Origin: DATJGF01 sp035495315
GTDB lineage: Bacteria; Verrucomicrobiota; Verrucomicrobiia; Limisphaerales; UBA8199
Length of the DNA stretch: 25,920 nucleotides
Assembly: GCA_035495315.1 (NCBI GenBank)
Contig: DATJGF010000136.1
Coordinates: 1-25,920 of the forward strand
Reading direction: 5' to 3'
Shown here: in pieces, positions 1 to 8,178 of the stretch
Layout: every line of letters starts with the position of its first letter
Numbering within the stretch: the first letter of the stretch is position 1
Notes under the pieces: generated by a model
The model's database searches: none
What the model was told of the DNA's origin: nothing
The model's input: the letters and a program-made list of their open reading frames with translations, nothing else
Made by a program: the position numbers and the translations under genes

Positions 1-2941
1 CGGTGAAACGGCGGACCTGGCCTTCGGAGACACCCAGGACTTTGGCGACTTCGGCAAAGGCGCTGCGGGATTGGAAGGTGGAAAAGCCGCCGACGACGGC
101 GGTGCGTTCAGCGCCGAACTTTTCGAAGATGAGATCGATGACGTCGTCTTTGCGGTCGTGGGGGAAATCGACGTCGATGTCAGGAAGTTTGTTGAGGGCC
201 ATGCGCTCTTTGTTGAGGAAGCGGCGGAAGTAGAGGTCGAAACGGATCGGGCAAACGCCGCTGATTTCGAGGCAATAGCAGACGAGGGAATCGGCGGCGC
301 TGCCGCGGGTGATCCATTCGATGCCGCGTCGCCGACATTCCTGGAGGATGTCCCACATGACGAGGAAATATTCCTCGTAACCGACTTCGAGGATGATGGC
401 TAATTCCTCTTCGAGTTGTGGTTTGATGCTGTGATGATTTGTGGGGTAACGGCGCCGGAGTCCGTCCATTATCAACCGGCGCAAAAAGGCCGCTGGAGTA
501 GACCCATCCGGGGGCGGGTAACTGGGAAATTGTGGTTTGCCCAGGGAGAAAGCGAACGAGCAGCGGTCGGCAATTTCGACGCTGTGCGCGAGCAACTCCG
601 GGTGTGCGGCAAAGAGCCGCTGCATTTCGGCTGGGGAATGGAAATGATAATCACCGTCGAGCCGTTTTTCAGGGTGAGCCTGGCGAAGCAGGGTGAGGGT
701 GCGGATACTTTGGACGATATCGTATTTCCAGCGATCGGAGGGTAGTTCGTAGTGGATGGGGAATGAGGCGACGCAGGGCAGGGGAGCGGTGCCTTTTTCA
801 AAGGCATCAACGCCGTTGACTTCGAGGTAAAAGCGGTCGGGAAAAAATCGGGCGAGTTCGGCGGAGGGACTGACCGCGAGCAAACCGTCGGTCGACTCCA
901 ATGTAGGAGCCGACGTGAGGAGGCTGTGATCGTTAAAAAACAAGGAATTGAAGGACCCCTCACCCCAGCTCTCTCCCCTCAGAAGGGGAGAGGGAGGAGC
1001 CGCGGGTGTCGTGTCGACAGCCGCGCGTGCCCCGTCGGCAGCCATGAAATCGTCAGCAGGCGCAGTAGTGCGCCAGCGTTTTGAAGTCCGACTGTGCTGT
1101 GTCGCGTTGAGCTTGGTGCGGATCGTTTCCAAAGCGCCAGGGGACTGGCGCACCCCAAAACCTGGCGGAGTTTCCGCGTGCCCTGCCGTGGTGAGTATCC
1201 GGCACAGATTGTGGCAGCCGGCTTCATTTTGGACATAGAGACAGAGGCGGTGGCCGTGCCAGTTGAGTTCGGCGCCGATGATGGGTTTAATGTCGGCTTC
1301 AGCGGCCGCCTGAGTGAATTCGACGGCGCCGTGGAGATTATTTTTGTCAGTTAACGCGATGGCCGGCAGTTCATGGCGCTTTGCCAGTTCGATGATCGCC
1401 CTGGGTGAAAGCGTGGAATCGAGAAAGGAATAGTAACTGTGGACGTTGAGAGGGACAGGGAGGGTTTTTGATTTTCGATTTTGTTTTGAATGAGAAGCTG
1501 CTGGAGAGTTGGCGCCAGGCGGCTTTAATTCCATGCGGAAACGGAGTTCGGCGCCGGGCGAGGCGGTGACGCGGGCGAACGAATTGCCGAGGCGCTGTCG
1601 CTGGACGATTTTGGAATTTGCTTTGGCGGAGTTTGAATCACGAGAGGCGGACCGAAATTCCGGTCGGCTGGATTTTTCCCACCCACCGGTTGTTGGCCCT
1701 TGTTCTCTGATTTCCGGTCTCTGCGCTCGGTCATGTGACTTTTGCAACTCCGGTTCCTGGCCACGCCCACTTTTTACGCGCAGGATGAAATCATGGCTGC
1801 GAAGCAGAACCGTGCGACCGTATTTTTCGCGCAGTTCGTCAATGGTTTGGCAAAGGCGTTGTTGAGCCAGATGCCGGCAAGCGGATGAATCCAGGGGGAG
1901 CGCGCTGCGAAACCGGCCATCGTAGACGTTGCTGAGCCTGAGGGAGACCAGGCGGAGGCTGACACGACGTTGCCAGGCTTTGCGAAGTAAGGCGGAGGTG
2001 AGGGAATAGATGTCGGTTTCGAGGTCGGTCGGTTCACCCAGGCTATCACTAGCCTGTTGCTCGTCCATATCGTTGTAGCGTACTTTGACAGTGAGCGTGC
2101 GGATGCTTTTGTGGTCGGCCCGCACTTTAGCCATGAGTTGGTCTGCCATTCGGCGCAAGGTGGCGGTTAAGAACTCCTCGTCGGTCGTATCGCCGGCGAA
2201 CGTTTGCTGTTCGCCATACGACTTGGCCGGGGCGTGCACAGGAATAACCGGGCGTTCATCAAGGCCGCGGGAGAAATTGTGCAGCTGGAGCGCCATACTG
2301 CCGACCAGTAGTCCCAGCAGGTCGATAGGGGTGTGCGCAATCTGGCCGATATAAGCTAAGCCAGCCGCATTTAATTGAGTGGCGGTTTTGGGGCCGATGC
2401 CCGGCAGCCATTTATTGGCGAGCGGTGACAGGAAGAGCGTTTCGGTGCCGGGCGGCACGTGCTCAAAAGCGGAAGGTTTTTTAAGTTTAGAGGCAATCTG
2501 ACTGACGAGTTTATTGGAGGCGATACCTTCACTGACGGAGAGCTTGAGCGATTGTCGAATGGCGTCACGAATGGTTGTCGCGATGCTTAGTGGCGGTTTG
2601 CGTGTGCCGGTCAGGTCGAAATAACCCTCATCAATGGATCCGATCTCGACGTCTGGTGTAAAATCGTAGGCATACGAAAACATCAAACGGGAAAACAGTT
2701 CGTACTTCTCGAAGTCACCGGGTAGCAGGATAAGTTTGGAACAAAGCCGTCGCGCCAACACCGTGGGCATGGGGGTGTAAATGCCACATTTGCGGGCTTC
2801 GTAGGAAGCCGAGGCAATGATGCCGCGCTTCTCGCCGCCGACGGCGATGGGTTTGCCGCGCAAGCGCGGATCGGACGCTTGCTCGACCGAGGCGAAGAAG
2901 GCATCGGCGTCGAGATGGACGATGGAGCGGGGAAAGAACAT
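1..2941 (-). CDS. dinB-dnaE2: DinB (Pol IV)-DnaE2 fusion polymerase, 3' end beyond window
   Basis: One open frame covers at least 980 residues. I read it codon by codon and found no stop from the ATG at 2941 to the left edge. Residues 1-385 are a Y-family polymerase: HLDADAFFASVEQ gives D11 (E. coli DinB D8) and GSIDEGYFDLTG gives D104/E105 (E. coli D103/E104), so the site looks active, unlike ImuB. The little-finger region ends near DELREKYG at about 374. Residues 386-495 are a hydrophilic Ser/Arg/Gln/Pro linker. From 498 (LNVHSYYSFLDS) a DnaE2 PHP domain begins, followed by DRFYLEV, the RGSAADSLVCYC block, PDIDVDFPHDRKDDV (acidic cluster D921/D923/D925) and FQSRSAFAEVAKVLG, which favours DnaE2 over DnaE1. 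The start is the first ATG after an in-frame stop at 3002-3004; no clear Shine-Dalgarno is visible. Inferred role: LexA-linked translesion synthesis with both polymerases on one chain. An in-frame ATG at 1534 (M470) could allow internal initiation but has no ribosome-binding site. Confidence 0.9.
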   Translation of the reverse strand, partial: MFFPRSIVHLDADAFFASVEQASDPRLRGKPIAVGGEKRGIIASASYEARKCGIYTPMPTVLARRLCSKLILLPGDFEKYELFSRLMFSYAYDFTPDVEIGSIDEGYFDLTGTRKPPLSIATTIRDAIRQSLKLSVSEGIASNKLVSQIASKLKKPSAFEHVPPGTETLFLSPLANKWLPGIGPKTATQLNAAGLAYIGQIAHTPIDLLGLLVGSMALQLHNFSRGLDERPVIPVHAPAKSYGEQQTFAGDTTDEEFLTATLRRMADQLMAKVRADHKSIRTLTVKVRYNDMDEQQASDSLGEPTDLETDIYSLTSALLRKAWQRRVSLRLVSLRLSNVYDGRFRSALPLDSSACRHLAQQRLCQTIDELREKYGRTVLLRSHDFILRVKSGRGQEPELQKSHDRAQRPEIREQGPTTGGWEKSSRPEFRSASRDSNSAKANSKIVQRQRLGNSFARVTASPGAELRFRMELKPPGANSPAASHSKQNRKSKTLPVPLNVHSYYSFLDSTLSPRAIIELAKRHELPAIALTDKNNLHGAVEFTQAAAEADIKPIIGAELNWHGHRLCLYVQNEAGCHNLCRILTTAGHAETPPGFGVRQSPGALETIRTKLNATQHSRTSKRWRTTAPADDFMAADGARAAVDTTPAAPPSPLLRGESWGEGSFNSLFFNDHSLLTSAPTLESTDGLLAVSPSAELARFFPDRFYLEVNGVDAFEKGTAPLPCVASFPIHYELPSDRWKYDIVQSIRTLTLLRQAHPEKRLDGDYHFHSPAEMQRLFAAHPELLAHSVEIADRCSFAFSLGKPQFPSYPPPDGSTPAAFLRRLIMDGLRRRYPTNHHSIKPQLEEELAIILEVGYEEYFLVMWDILQECRRRGIEWITRGSAADSLVCYCLEISGVCPIRFDLYFRRFLNKERMALNKLPDIDVDFPHDRKDDVIDLIFEKFGAERTAVVGGFSTFQSRSAFAEVAKVLGVSEGQVRRFT
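955..1000. repeat. Palindromic pyrimidine/purine repeat inside the DnaE2 coding region
   Basis: The plus strand reads ccctcaccccagctctctcc, then tcagaaggggagaggga. It can fold on itself through ctctcccct/aggggagag. Sequences of this composition occur as dispersed intergenic repeats in many bacteria (from memory). Here it is translated in frame on the minus strand as part of SPLLRGESWGEGSFN (about residues 648-662). It sits within a stretch of about 70 residues, low in complexity, between the PHP region and DRFYLEV that I do not recognise from DnaE2. Confidence 0.5.
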
Positions 2942-2966
2942 GTAACGGTGGCGAGCTGAAGCGGAA

Positions 2967-3077
2967 TAGCGCAGAGTTTCACTCTGCTGTAACGCAGAAT
3001 TTTACTCTGCTGGAGTGCACTTTCAGCAGCTCTGCAGGTTGAAAACCTGCGATACAGCAGAGTGAAACTCTGCGCTA
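2967..3077. repeat. Inverted-repeat cluster between lexA and the fusion polymerase
   Basis: A 24-bp segment at 2967-2990 (containing cgcagagtttcactctgctg) is the exact reverse complement of 3054-3077. A diverged copy, cgcagaattttactctgct, starts at about 2993. A separate hairpin, gcaggttgaaaacctgc, lies near 3036-3052. The arrangement resembles REP/BIME-type dispersed palindromes. It fills most of the 146-bp gap between the two genes, so it could attenuate or stabilise a lexA-polymerase transcript. That role is inferred. Confidence 0.75.
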
Positions 3078-3087
3078 CGATTCGGGT

Positions 3088-3717
3088 TTATTTGCATTTG
3101 CGAACTAGTGCGATCATGACGCCCTGGATTTGCAATTCTTCCTGGGGGATGAGATTCGGGTAGCGGGGATTTTCCGCGCGCAAATAGGGTTTGCCTCGTT
3201 GGGTAACAAACGTCTTGAGGGTGACTTGACCGTCAATGAGTGCGGCGACAGTATCACCTGGACGTGGTTCCACACCGTGTTCGATCACGGCGACATCACC
3301 GTCCATGATACATTTGCCAACCATAGAGTCGCCGCGGACTTTCAGACCGAACGTACGGGTGGTCGGTTTAATTCCCAAGGTATCGACATCAATCAAAACG
3401 CAGCCTTCTTCTTCCTGTGCCGCGTCTTGTGGCCGGCCGGCGGGGATGGAGCCGTAAATGGGCACGGTAACGATTCGCGGGCGGCGGCGGTCGTAGGGCA
3501 AATTGGGATTGACTACCTGCAGGGCGCGCGCGCGTCCCGGCAGGTTTTTCAAAACACCTTTGGCGAGCAGGGCCTGGACATGACACAGAGCCGCGTTGGG
3601 GCTGCTGAAGCGGAAGTGGGCGGCGATTTCACGGAAGGTGGGGCTAAAGCTGTCGGTTTCCTGCCTGCGTTGGATGAATTCCAAAATTTGTTTTTGCCGG
3701 TCGGTAAGCTCTTTCAT
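3088..3717 (-). CDS. lexA: LexA SOS repressor/autoprotease
   Basis: The 209-residue protein has the full-length LexA layout. An N-terminal winged helix-turn-helix (about residues 1-65, starting MKELTDRQKQILEFI) is followed by the S24 autoprotease domain. The self-cleavage site is A93-G94 in SIPAGRPQDA. The catalytic serine is S131 in RGDSMVGKCIMDGD and the lysine is K168 in GQVTLKTF. AGGAG lies about 6 nt before the ATG, which supports this start. LexA represses damage-inducible genes until RecA filaments stimulate its cleavage. It lies directly upstream of the DinB-DnaE2 fusion on the same strand, as lexA does in many mutagenesis cassettes, so autoregulation and co-regulation are likely. No imuA lies between them. 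Confidence 0.96.
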   Translation of the reverse strand: MKELTDRQKQILEFIQRRQETDSFSPTFREIAAHFRFSSPNAALCHVQALLAKGVLKNLPGRARALQVVNPNLPYDRRRPRIVTVPIYGSIPAGRPQDAAQEEEGCVLIDVDTLGIKPTTRTFGLKVRGDSMVGKCIMDGDVAVIEHGVEPRPGDTVAALIDGQVTLKTFVTQRGKPYLRAENPRYPNLIPQEELQIQGVMIALVRKCK

Positions 3718-3794
3718 AGGAACTCCTGATACTGGCTTGTCTGGTTAACTGAATCTGAGGACACCAGCTCTCATACCTGGACGTTGGATCAGAT

Positions 3795-3810
3795 CTGTAT
3801 ATTTGTCCAG
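3795..3810. promoter_or_regulatory. Putative LexA operator (SOS box) upstream of lexA
   Basis: The sequence ctgtatatttgtccag matches 13 of 16 positions of the E. coli SOS box CTGTATATATATACAG. It lies 78-93 bp upstream of the lexA ATG. A wider inverted pair, ctggac at 3777-3782 and gtccag at 3805-3810, overlaps it and could be the real operator if this lineage's LexA recognises a different motif. LexA motifs differ between phyla, so the match is suggestive only. Confidence 0.45.
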
Positions 3811-3904
3811 TAAAAGTTATTCACTGCCGGCGTTTGAAGGAAGTTGAAATTGCCAGGTCAGCAGGAAGATGGCCGGAAATCCGCTGAGCTCAGTCCAAGA
3901 GTTA

Positions 3905-4576
3905 TCAGTCCTTTGCGAACAACTCGGCGACGGCGATATCAAAGCCGGGCAGAAGTTGAGAAGCGGCGATTTGGCCAAGGGTGCAGCGCGAGCTTAATTG
4001 GTAGCGGCCGTTCACCAGGTGCAAGACTTCGACAGTTTGTGCTTCGGGATCGACCAGCCAGTACTCTTTGACGCCGTATTGTTCGTAGAGGTCGCGTTTT
4101 TCGATGCGATCCCGCCGACGATCTCCGAGGGAAATGACTTCGACGGCGAGGTCAACGGGGCCGTTGATTGCTTTGTCAATAATGCCCAGGCGATCACGCG
4201 CAATAAAGACCACATTCGGTTGCATCACCCGGTGGGACGAGAGAACCATATCAATAGGGGCGGTGACAACCTCACCAAGATGATGATCTGAAACCCAATC
4301 ATAAAGTTTCCGGGAAAAACGAAAAACCACCTTTTGATGAAAAAACGACGGTGCCGGAGACATTATGACCTCTCCATCCCAGAGTTCGCAGGGCAGGTTG
4401 CTCTCGTGCATTTCCGCAACCAACTCGTCGTAAGTGTATCGTCGAGGCTGAGGCTCCACCCGTTTTTGCAGCGCTGTGCCGCTTTCAATCACGTTGTAAC
4501 TTAGGCCGGGCCTATATGTTTGACAAGCACGTCTACGTTCGGTCGCGTCAAAGCACCTTGGGCCAAAGTGACGCAT
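3905..4576 (-). CDS. Uma2 family (DUF820) putative endonuclease
   Basis: The C-terminal part has Uma2 family features: YDELVAEM, CELWDGEVIMSPAPS, QPNVVFIARDRL, and the PD-(D/E)XK-like core DLAVEVISLGDRRRDR with EKRDLYEQYGVKEYWLVDP. The family is predicted to contain a restriction-endonuclease-like fold but its cellular role is poorly defined; copies are often expanded in cyanobacteria, planctomycetes and verrucomicrobia. The ATG at 4576 gives 223 residues and overlaps the 3' end of the DUF885 gene by 29 bp. The first 28 residues look unlike the family, so a GTG start at 4492 (195 residues) is an alternative. Neither start has a convincing ribosome-binding site. Confidence 0.85.
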   Translation of the reverse strand: MRHFGPRCFDATERRRACQTYRPGLSYNVIESGTALQKRVEPQPRRYTYDELVAEMHESNLPCELWDGEVIMSPAPSFFHQKVVFRFSRKLYDWVSDHHLGEVVTAPIDMVLSSHRVMQPNVVFIARDRLGIIDKAINGPVDLAVEVISLGDRRRDRIEKRDLYEQYGVKEYWLVDPEAQTVEVLHLVNGRYQLSSRCTLGQIAASQLLPGFDIAVAELFAKD

Positions 4577-6323
4577 TTTTGAGCATCACCTCGCGTAAGA
4601 GGCGGATTGGCGGGGCACCATGGCGGAGGAGTTCGTCGTGGAATTTCTGGAGAGAGAATTTCGAGCCTTCCTGGTTTTGGTAATCGGTCCGCAGTTTTAA
4701 GATTTCGAGTTTGCCCAGGGTGTAATAAAGGTATTCCGGGTCAAAGGTGCCGCGGACGGCCTCCTGGCGGGCGGGCTTGGGCTGGTAATAGCAATTCTTC
4801 TGGAAGAACCTGGTCGCTCCTTCGACGGTCATGCCGAAGCAATGCATTTGAATGGAGACGCAAAAGCGGCAGGTGCGCAAAAGGGCCTCATCGGTTTGGG
4901 CGAGGCGATACTTGGCAGCGTGGACCTGTTCCTCATGTGTGGGGTTCGCATTCAATGCAGCGCCAAAGCCTTCATCCAACATCATTTGCTCGGCATAATG
5001 AGCCCAACCCTCGGTGAAGGCATAACCGTTAAATATCTTTTCCAGCCGTGTAGCGGGAGAGGCATTGAGACAAAGGAATTGGACATAATGTCCGGGATAA
5101 GCCTCGTGGATGGAGGTCACATCGATGTCATAATAGTTGAAGGCGCTCAACCACTCTTCGGCCTGTTGCGGGGTCCAATCCGGTTCCACTGGCGTGACGT
5201 AGTAATAAGCCTCGGTAGCTTTGGCTTCAAAAGGGCCCGGAGTATCCATGGATGCGAAGCTTGTCGCGCGCAAAAATTGGGGAGTCTCGGTGACTTGCGC
5301 GCGGACCGAGGAGGGAATGGTGATGATTTTGTGGTCGACCAGGAATTGACGGATCATTTCCAGGTTTCTGGCGGTGTCCGGGATCAAATTTTGAGCGGTT
5401 GGATGCTCCTTTTGAATGGATTCAAAGACCTCGATAGGAGTTTTGGTTGGATCGATTAATTTTGCCGTTTCCGCAAACACTGCTTGTTCCCGGTGCAATT
5501 CTCGCAGACCAAGGTCGAGCAATTGGTCCGGCGGAAGGTTTATCATCTCGCCGATGTGCACGAGTTTTGAATAGTTTTCAGGTCCAAGAGCGTAAGCGTC
5601 ATCCGCTTTGGGCAGTTTCTGCACCTTAAGGAACTGGACAAATGCATGCAGTTCATTGATGGCCCGTTTATTGGCGGCATTGAATGCGGCGATGAGTTCC
5701 TCCTTTTTCAAGGGCTTGAGCGCCTCAACCAGGTCCTTATTCAAGAAATCTGCGGCGCCGTTTGCGTTCTCGATGGCTGTTTCGACGAATGGACGGGGCA
5801 GGACTTCGGCCAAATTTTTACGCGCCGCGATCATAATGTTTGGCGCTTGATTGAGGATGGCGATAATTGACTCGACCCGGTTTTCAAGCGGGGCAAAGTC
5901 GCGTTTGATGTAAATGTTGACATCGAGAGCACCCGCGTAAGTCATCGGGTTTAGCCAGTAACTTTTCAGCCCCTCGAAGGTAAAGATCTCGCGTTGGATC
6001 GCGCTGCGAAGGATCCGATAGTCATAGAAGGATCGAGGACTCAGACCATTGGTGTTTAGTTTTGCGAGTTGGCGGTCAAAAAAAGTGAGGCGGGCGAACT
6101 CTCGATCCAGCGAGGACTGGCTGAAGTCGGTGACCTTGCCGTCGTATAGGTGAAGGCCCAGAGTTGTTCCAGTCTGGGGACGCCAGGCCAGATAACCCTT
6201 GATGTAATCATCTGCCAACTGAGCGAAGGCGGAATCGGAGGTTGAATCTATGGAATCAGATGCCGAGGGATGGTTGGCGCAGCCGGCCACCAAAAGGAGG
6301 GTCGAAACTAATACTGTCTTCAC
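4548..6323 (-). CDS. DUF885 family lipoprotein, predicted zinc metallopeptidase
   Basis: The protein has 591 residues. The N-terminus MKTVLVSTLLLVAGC is a lipoprotein signal with lipobox LVAGC, cysteine at 15, so the mature protein is probably membrane-anchored. The body matches the DUF885 family: SIHEAYPGHYVQF (H406, E407, H412) and TEGWAHYAEQMM (E438, H442) form a likely metal-binding site like that of gluzincin peptidases. The substrate is unknown. The 3' end overlaps the proposed Uma2 start, so the two may be co-transcribed. It is preceded by a 117-bp gap after the methyltransferase gene, which lies upstream on the same strand. Confidence 0.88.
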   Translation of the reverse strand: MKTVLVSTLLLVAGCANHPSASDSIDSTSDSAFAQLADDYIKGYLAWRPQTGTTLGLHLYDGKVTDFSQSSLDREFARLTFFDRQLAKLNTNGLSPRSFYDYRILRSAIQREIFTFEGLKSYWLNPMTYAGALDVNIYIKRDFAPLENRVESIIAILNQAPNIMIAARKNLAEVLPRPFVETAIENANGAADFLNKDLVEALKPLKKEELIAAFNAANKRAINELHAFVQFLKVQKLPKADDAYALGPENYSKLVHIGEMINLPPDQLLDLGLRELHREQAVFAETAKLIDPTKTPIEVFESIQKEHPTAQNLIPDTARNLEMIRQFLVDHKIITIPSSVRAQVTETPQFLRATSFASMDTPGPFEAKATEAYYYVTPVEPDWTPQQAEEWLSAFNYYDIDVTSIHEAYPGHYVQFLCLNASPATRLEKIFNGYAFTEGWAHYAEQMMLDEGFGAALNANPTHEEQVHAAKYRLAQTDEALLRTCRFCVSIQMHCFGMTVEGATRFFQKNCYYQPKPARQEAVRGTFDPEYLYYTLGKLEILKLRTDYQNQEGSKFSLQKFHDELLRHGAPPIRLLREVMLKNASLWPKVL

Positions 6324-6440
6324 CGTAATTATCTACCCTGCCCGGATGCCTGTGAAAAGCTGAATTAGGCTCCGGTATCGAATTTCTTCGGGGACGTTTT
6401 CCTGGTGGCTGAAGGGAGGGCCTTGGGGATGGTTGCGAGT

Positions 6441-7577
6441 TCAGGTGCTGGTCAAACGTACGTCGGCGACACATTCAATGTGAGCGGTTTGAGGAAACAT
6501 ATCCAGCGGAACGACTTCGCGTACCAGAAAAGTTTGGTCAGCAGAGAGGATCTTAAGGTCCCTTGCCATGGTCGCTGGTTGACACGAGACATAGATAATT
6601 TGAGCCGGCTTTGTCTGAAGTAACAAGTCCAGCAGCTCCGGGCGGCACCCTTTGCGTGGAGGATCCAGCAACACGGTTGTGCATGCGGGGTCATGGCGGT
6701 GGAGCAATTGAGGCAACAATTCTTCGGCCGTTCCGGCGACGAATTCGCCATTGGTGATGTTGCGCGTGGCGGCGTTTTGGCGGGCAGCTTTAATCGCGAG
6801 GCGGTCATACTCAACGCCGATGAAGGATTCGGCGAGGTCGGCCAGTTCAAGACTGAAGAAGCCAACCCCGCAATAAATATCGAGCAAAAAGCAAGACCCG
6901 CTCTGCTTGAAGTGCGCGCGAACGACTTCGACCATTCCCGGCAGAAGGAAAAAATTGTTTTGGAAAAACGAATCCGGCGGGACCTCCCAACCTTCGGGCG
7001 AAATGCGCAGCACCACCTTGAGGCCGCCTTTGGGAGGCGGATGTGCGCGCACTTGTTTAATTTGGGCATTGAGGGCTGGCTCGGCGATTTTGCATTCTTG
7101 AATATCGACGACCAGCCGGTTGTCGGCGCGGATGAAACCAATATTGAGTCCCTGTTTGAATTTATCCCACTGGGTGCGAATCATGATGCGATTACGGTAG
7201 CCATAGGGTTGGGGACACGGGATAACGTTCTTGACCAACCCGGGATTGAGGTCGCCAAGGCGTTGGAAAATGTCAGAGATTTGCTTGTGCTTAAGCTCCA
7301 GTTGGGATGAGTAAGTCAGGTGCTGATATTGGCATCCGCCGCAATCGCCAAAATAAGGGCAGGGGGGCTGCACACGTTCGGGGAAGGGTCTAAGAAGGCG
7401 TACCAATTTTGCGCGTGCGAAGCGTTTCTTAAGTTCGGTCACTTCCGCCTCGACTTGTTCACCCACAATAACGAAGGGGACAAATACGACAAAATCTTCA
7501 ATGCGGGCGACGCCCTCGCCGCCAAAAGCAATGTCGGTGATGGTTAACTGGACTTTATCGCCTACGTTCAGGCCCAT
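6441..7577 (-). CDS. TRAM-domain 23S rRNA/tRNA (uracil-5-)-methyltransferase, RumA/TrmA family
   Basis: The protein has 378 residues. An N-terminal TRAM domain (about 1-60) is followed by cysteines C73, C79 and C82 in CPYFGDCGGCQYQHL, plus C162, which fit the RumA 4Fe-4S cluster. The SAM-binding motif is LLDIYCGVGFFSLELAD (about 231-247). LLDPPRKGC is the family's DPPR motif. The catalytic nucleophile is C332 in YVSCQPATMARD, and E368 in AHIEC fits the general base. The family makes m5U in rRNA or tRNA. Which RNA and position this one modifies (RlmD, RlmC or RlmCD type) cannot be decided from sequence alone. The protein is slightly shorter than E. coli RumA. Confidence 0.92.
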   Translation of the reverse strand: MGLNVGDKVQLTITDIAFGGEGVARIEDFVVFVPFVIVGEQVEAEVTELKKRFARAKLVRLLRPFPERVQPPCPYFGDCGGCQYQHLTYSSQLELKHKQISDIFQRLGDLNPGLVKNVIPCPQPYGYRNRIMIRTQWDKFKQGLNIGFIRADNRLVVDIQECKIAEPALNAQIKQVRAHPPPKGGLKVVLRISPEGWEVPPDSFFQNNFFLLPGMVEVVRAHFKQSGSCFLLDIYCGVGFFSLELADLAESFIGVEYDRLAIKAARQNAATRNITNGEFVAGTAEELLPQLLHRHDPACTTVLLDPPRKGCRPELLDLLLQTKPAQIIYVSCQPATMARDLKILSADQTFLVREVVPLDMFPQTAHIECVADVRLTST

Positions 7578-7670
7578 ACCGGCTCAACATAGGGGCAGCC
7601 TAAGGTGGGCAAAAGGGATTTTATGAGCGCGAGATATAGCGCGGTTACAGAAGCGCGTTGCCTTCGGGTC

Positions 7671-7687
7671 GATCGTTGAGAACGATC
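7671..7687 (-). terminator. Hairpin downstream of the PilT operon
   Basis: The sequence gatcgttgagaacgatc forms a perfect 7-bp stem with a 3-nt loop, 12 bp beyond the stop codon of the last operon gene. No U-tract follows on the minus strand, so intrinsic termination is uncertain. Confidence 0.3.
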
Positions 7688-7698
7688 TGCAAAGGGTC

Positions 7699-8175
7699 TC
7701 AGTTCTCTTCGTTGGCGGCGGTGTAAGCGCGTGTTTGGGACTCGCGGAAGCTGTGGAGGAAGAGAGTATTATCGGCGACAGCTTTTTCGATGAGTTGCTT
7801 GAGGAGGAACAACTCGGAGCTATTAATCACCGCATGGACGCTTTGCTGGAAGGCCTGCATGGGGGTGAAAGTCTGGTAGGAGTTGCCGAAGAGGATCGTG
7901 GTCGCATGACGGCGTTGGCTCATCGGCATATGCTGCAAGGCTTGCAGTGTAAGGTTTTCACTGATTTCGTTAGCGGCGAACAGTTCCTCGATAATGACAA
8001 CTTGATAACGAATTTGGCTGAAACGGATCAAAAAATCGCTATGGGTGGCGGCCGTATGGACTTTGTAGCCCAACTCGGTGAGCGCAGCTTTGGCGGCATC
8101 GAGCCATTCCGGGGTGGAAAAGGCAAGGAGCGCGGGCTTGTCCGTCGCGCTGATGAAATCAAATTTATTCGACAT
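7699..8175 (-). CDS. Small uncharacterised protein in the PilT operon, possibly receiver-like
   Basis: The 158-residue soluble protein has no signal peptide or membrane segment. The N-terminal part (ALLAFSTPEWLDAAKAALTE, then VHTAATHSDFLIRFSQIRYQ and VVIIEEL) alternates predicted strands and helices in a way that recalls a CheY-like fold: a strand, a helix, and a VVIIEE strand where the phospho-acceptor would sit. Glutamates occupy the place of the usual aspartate, so it would be a pseudo-receiver at best. It starts 3 bp after the PilU-like gene, so it is very probably co-translated and may modulate the two retraction ATPases. That function is inferred from position only. Confidence 0.72.
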   Translation of the reverse strand: MSNKFDFISATDKPALLAFSTPEWLDAAKAALTELGYKVHTAATHSDFLIRFSQIRYQVVIIEELFAANEISENLTLQALQHMPMSQRRHATTILFGNSYQTFTPMQAFQQSVHAVINSSELFLLKQLIEKAVADNTLFLHSFRESQTRAYTAANEEN

Positions 8176-8178
8176 GAC

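Noticed and set aside
472..963. 163-residue minus-strand frame rich in Ser/Pro
   Set aside because: It lies in another frame over the DnaE2 coding region, which has clear polymerase motifs on the same strand.
3130..3729. 199-residue plus-strand frame opposite lexA
   Set aside because: It is the antisense shadow of lexA, with no family resemblance.
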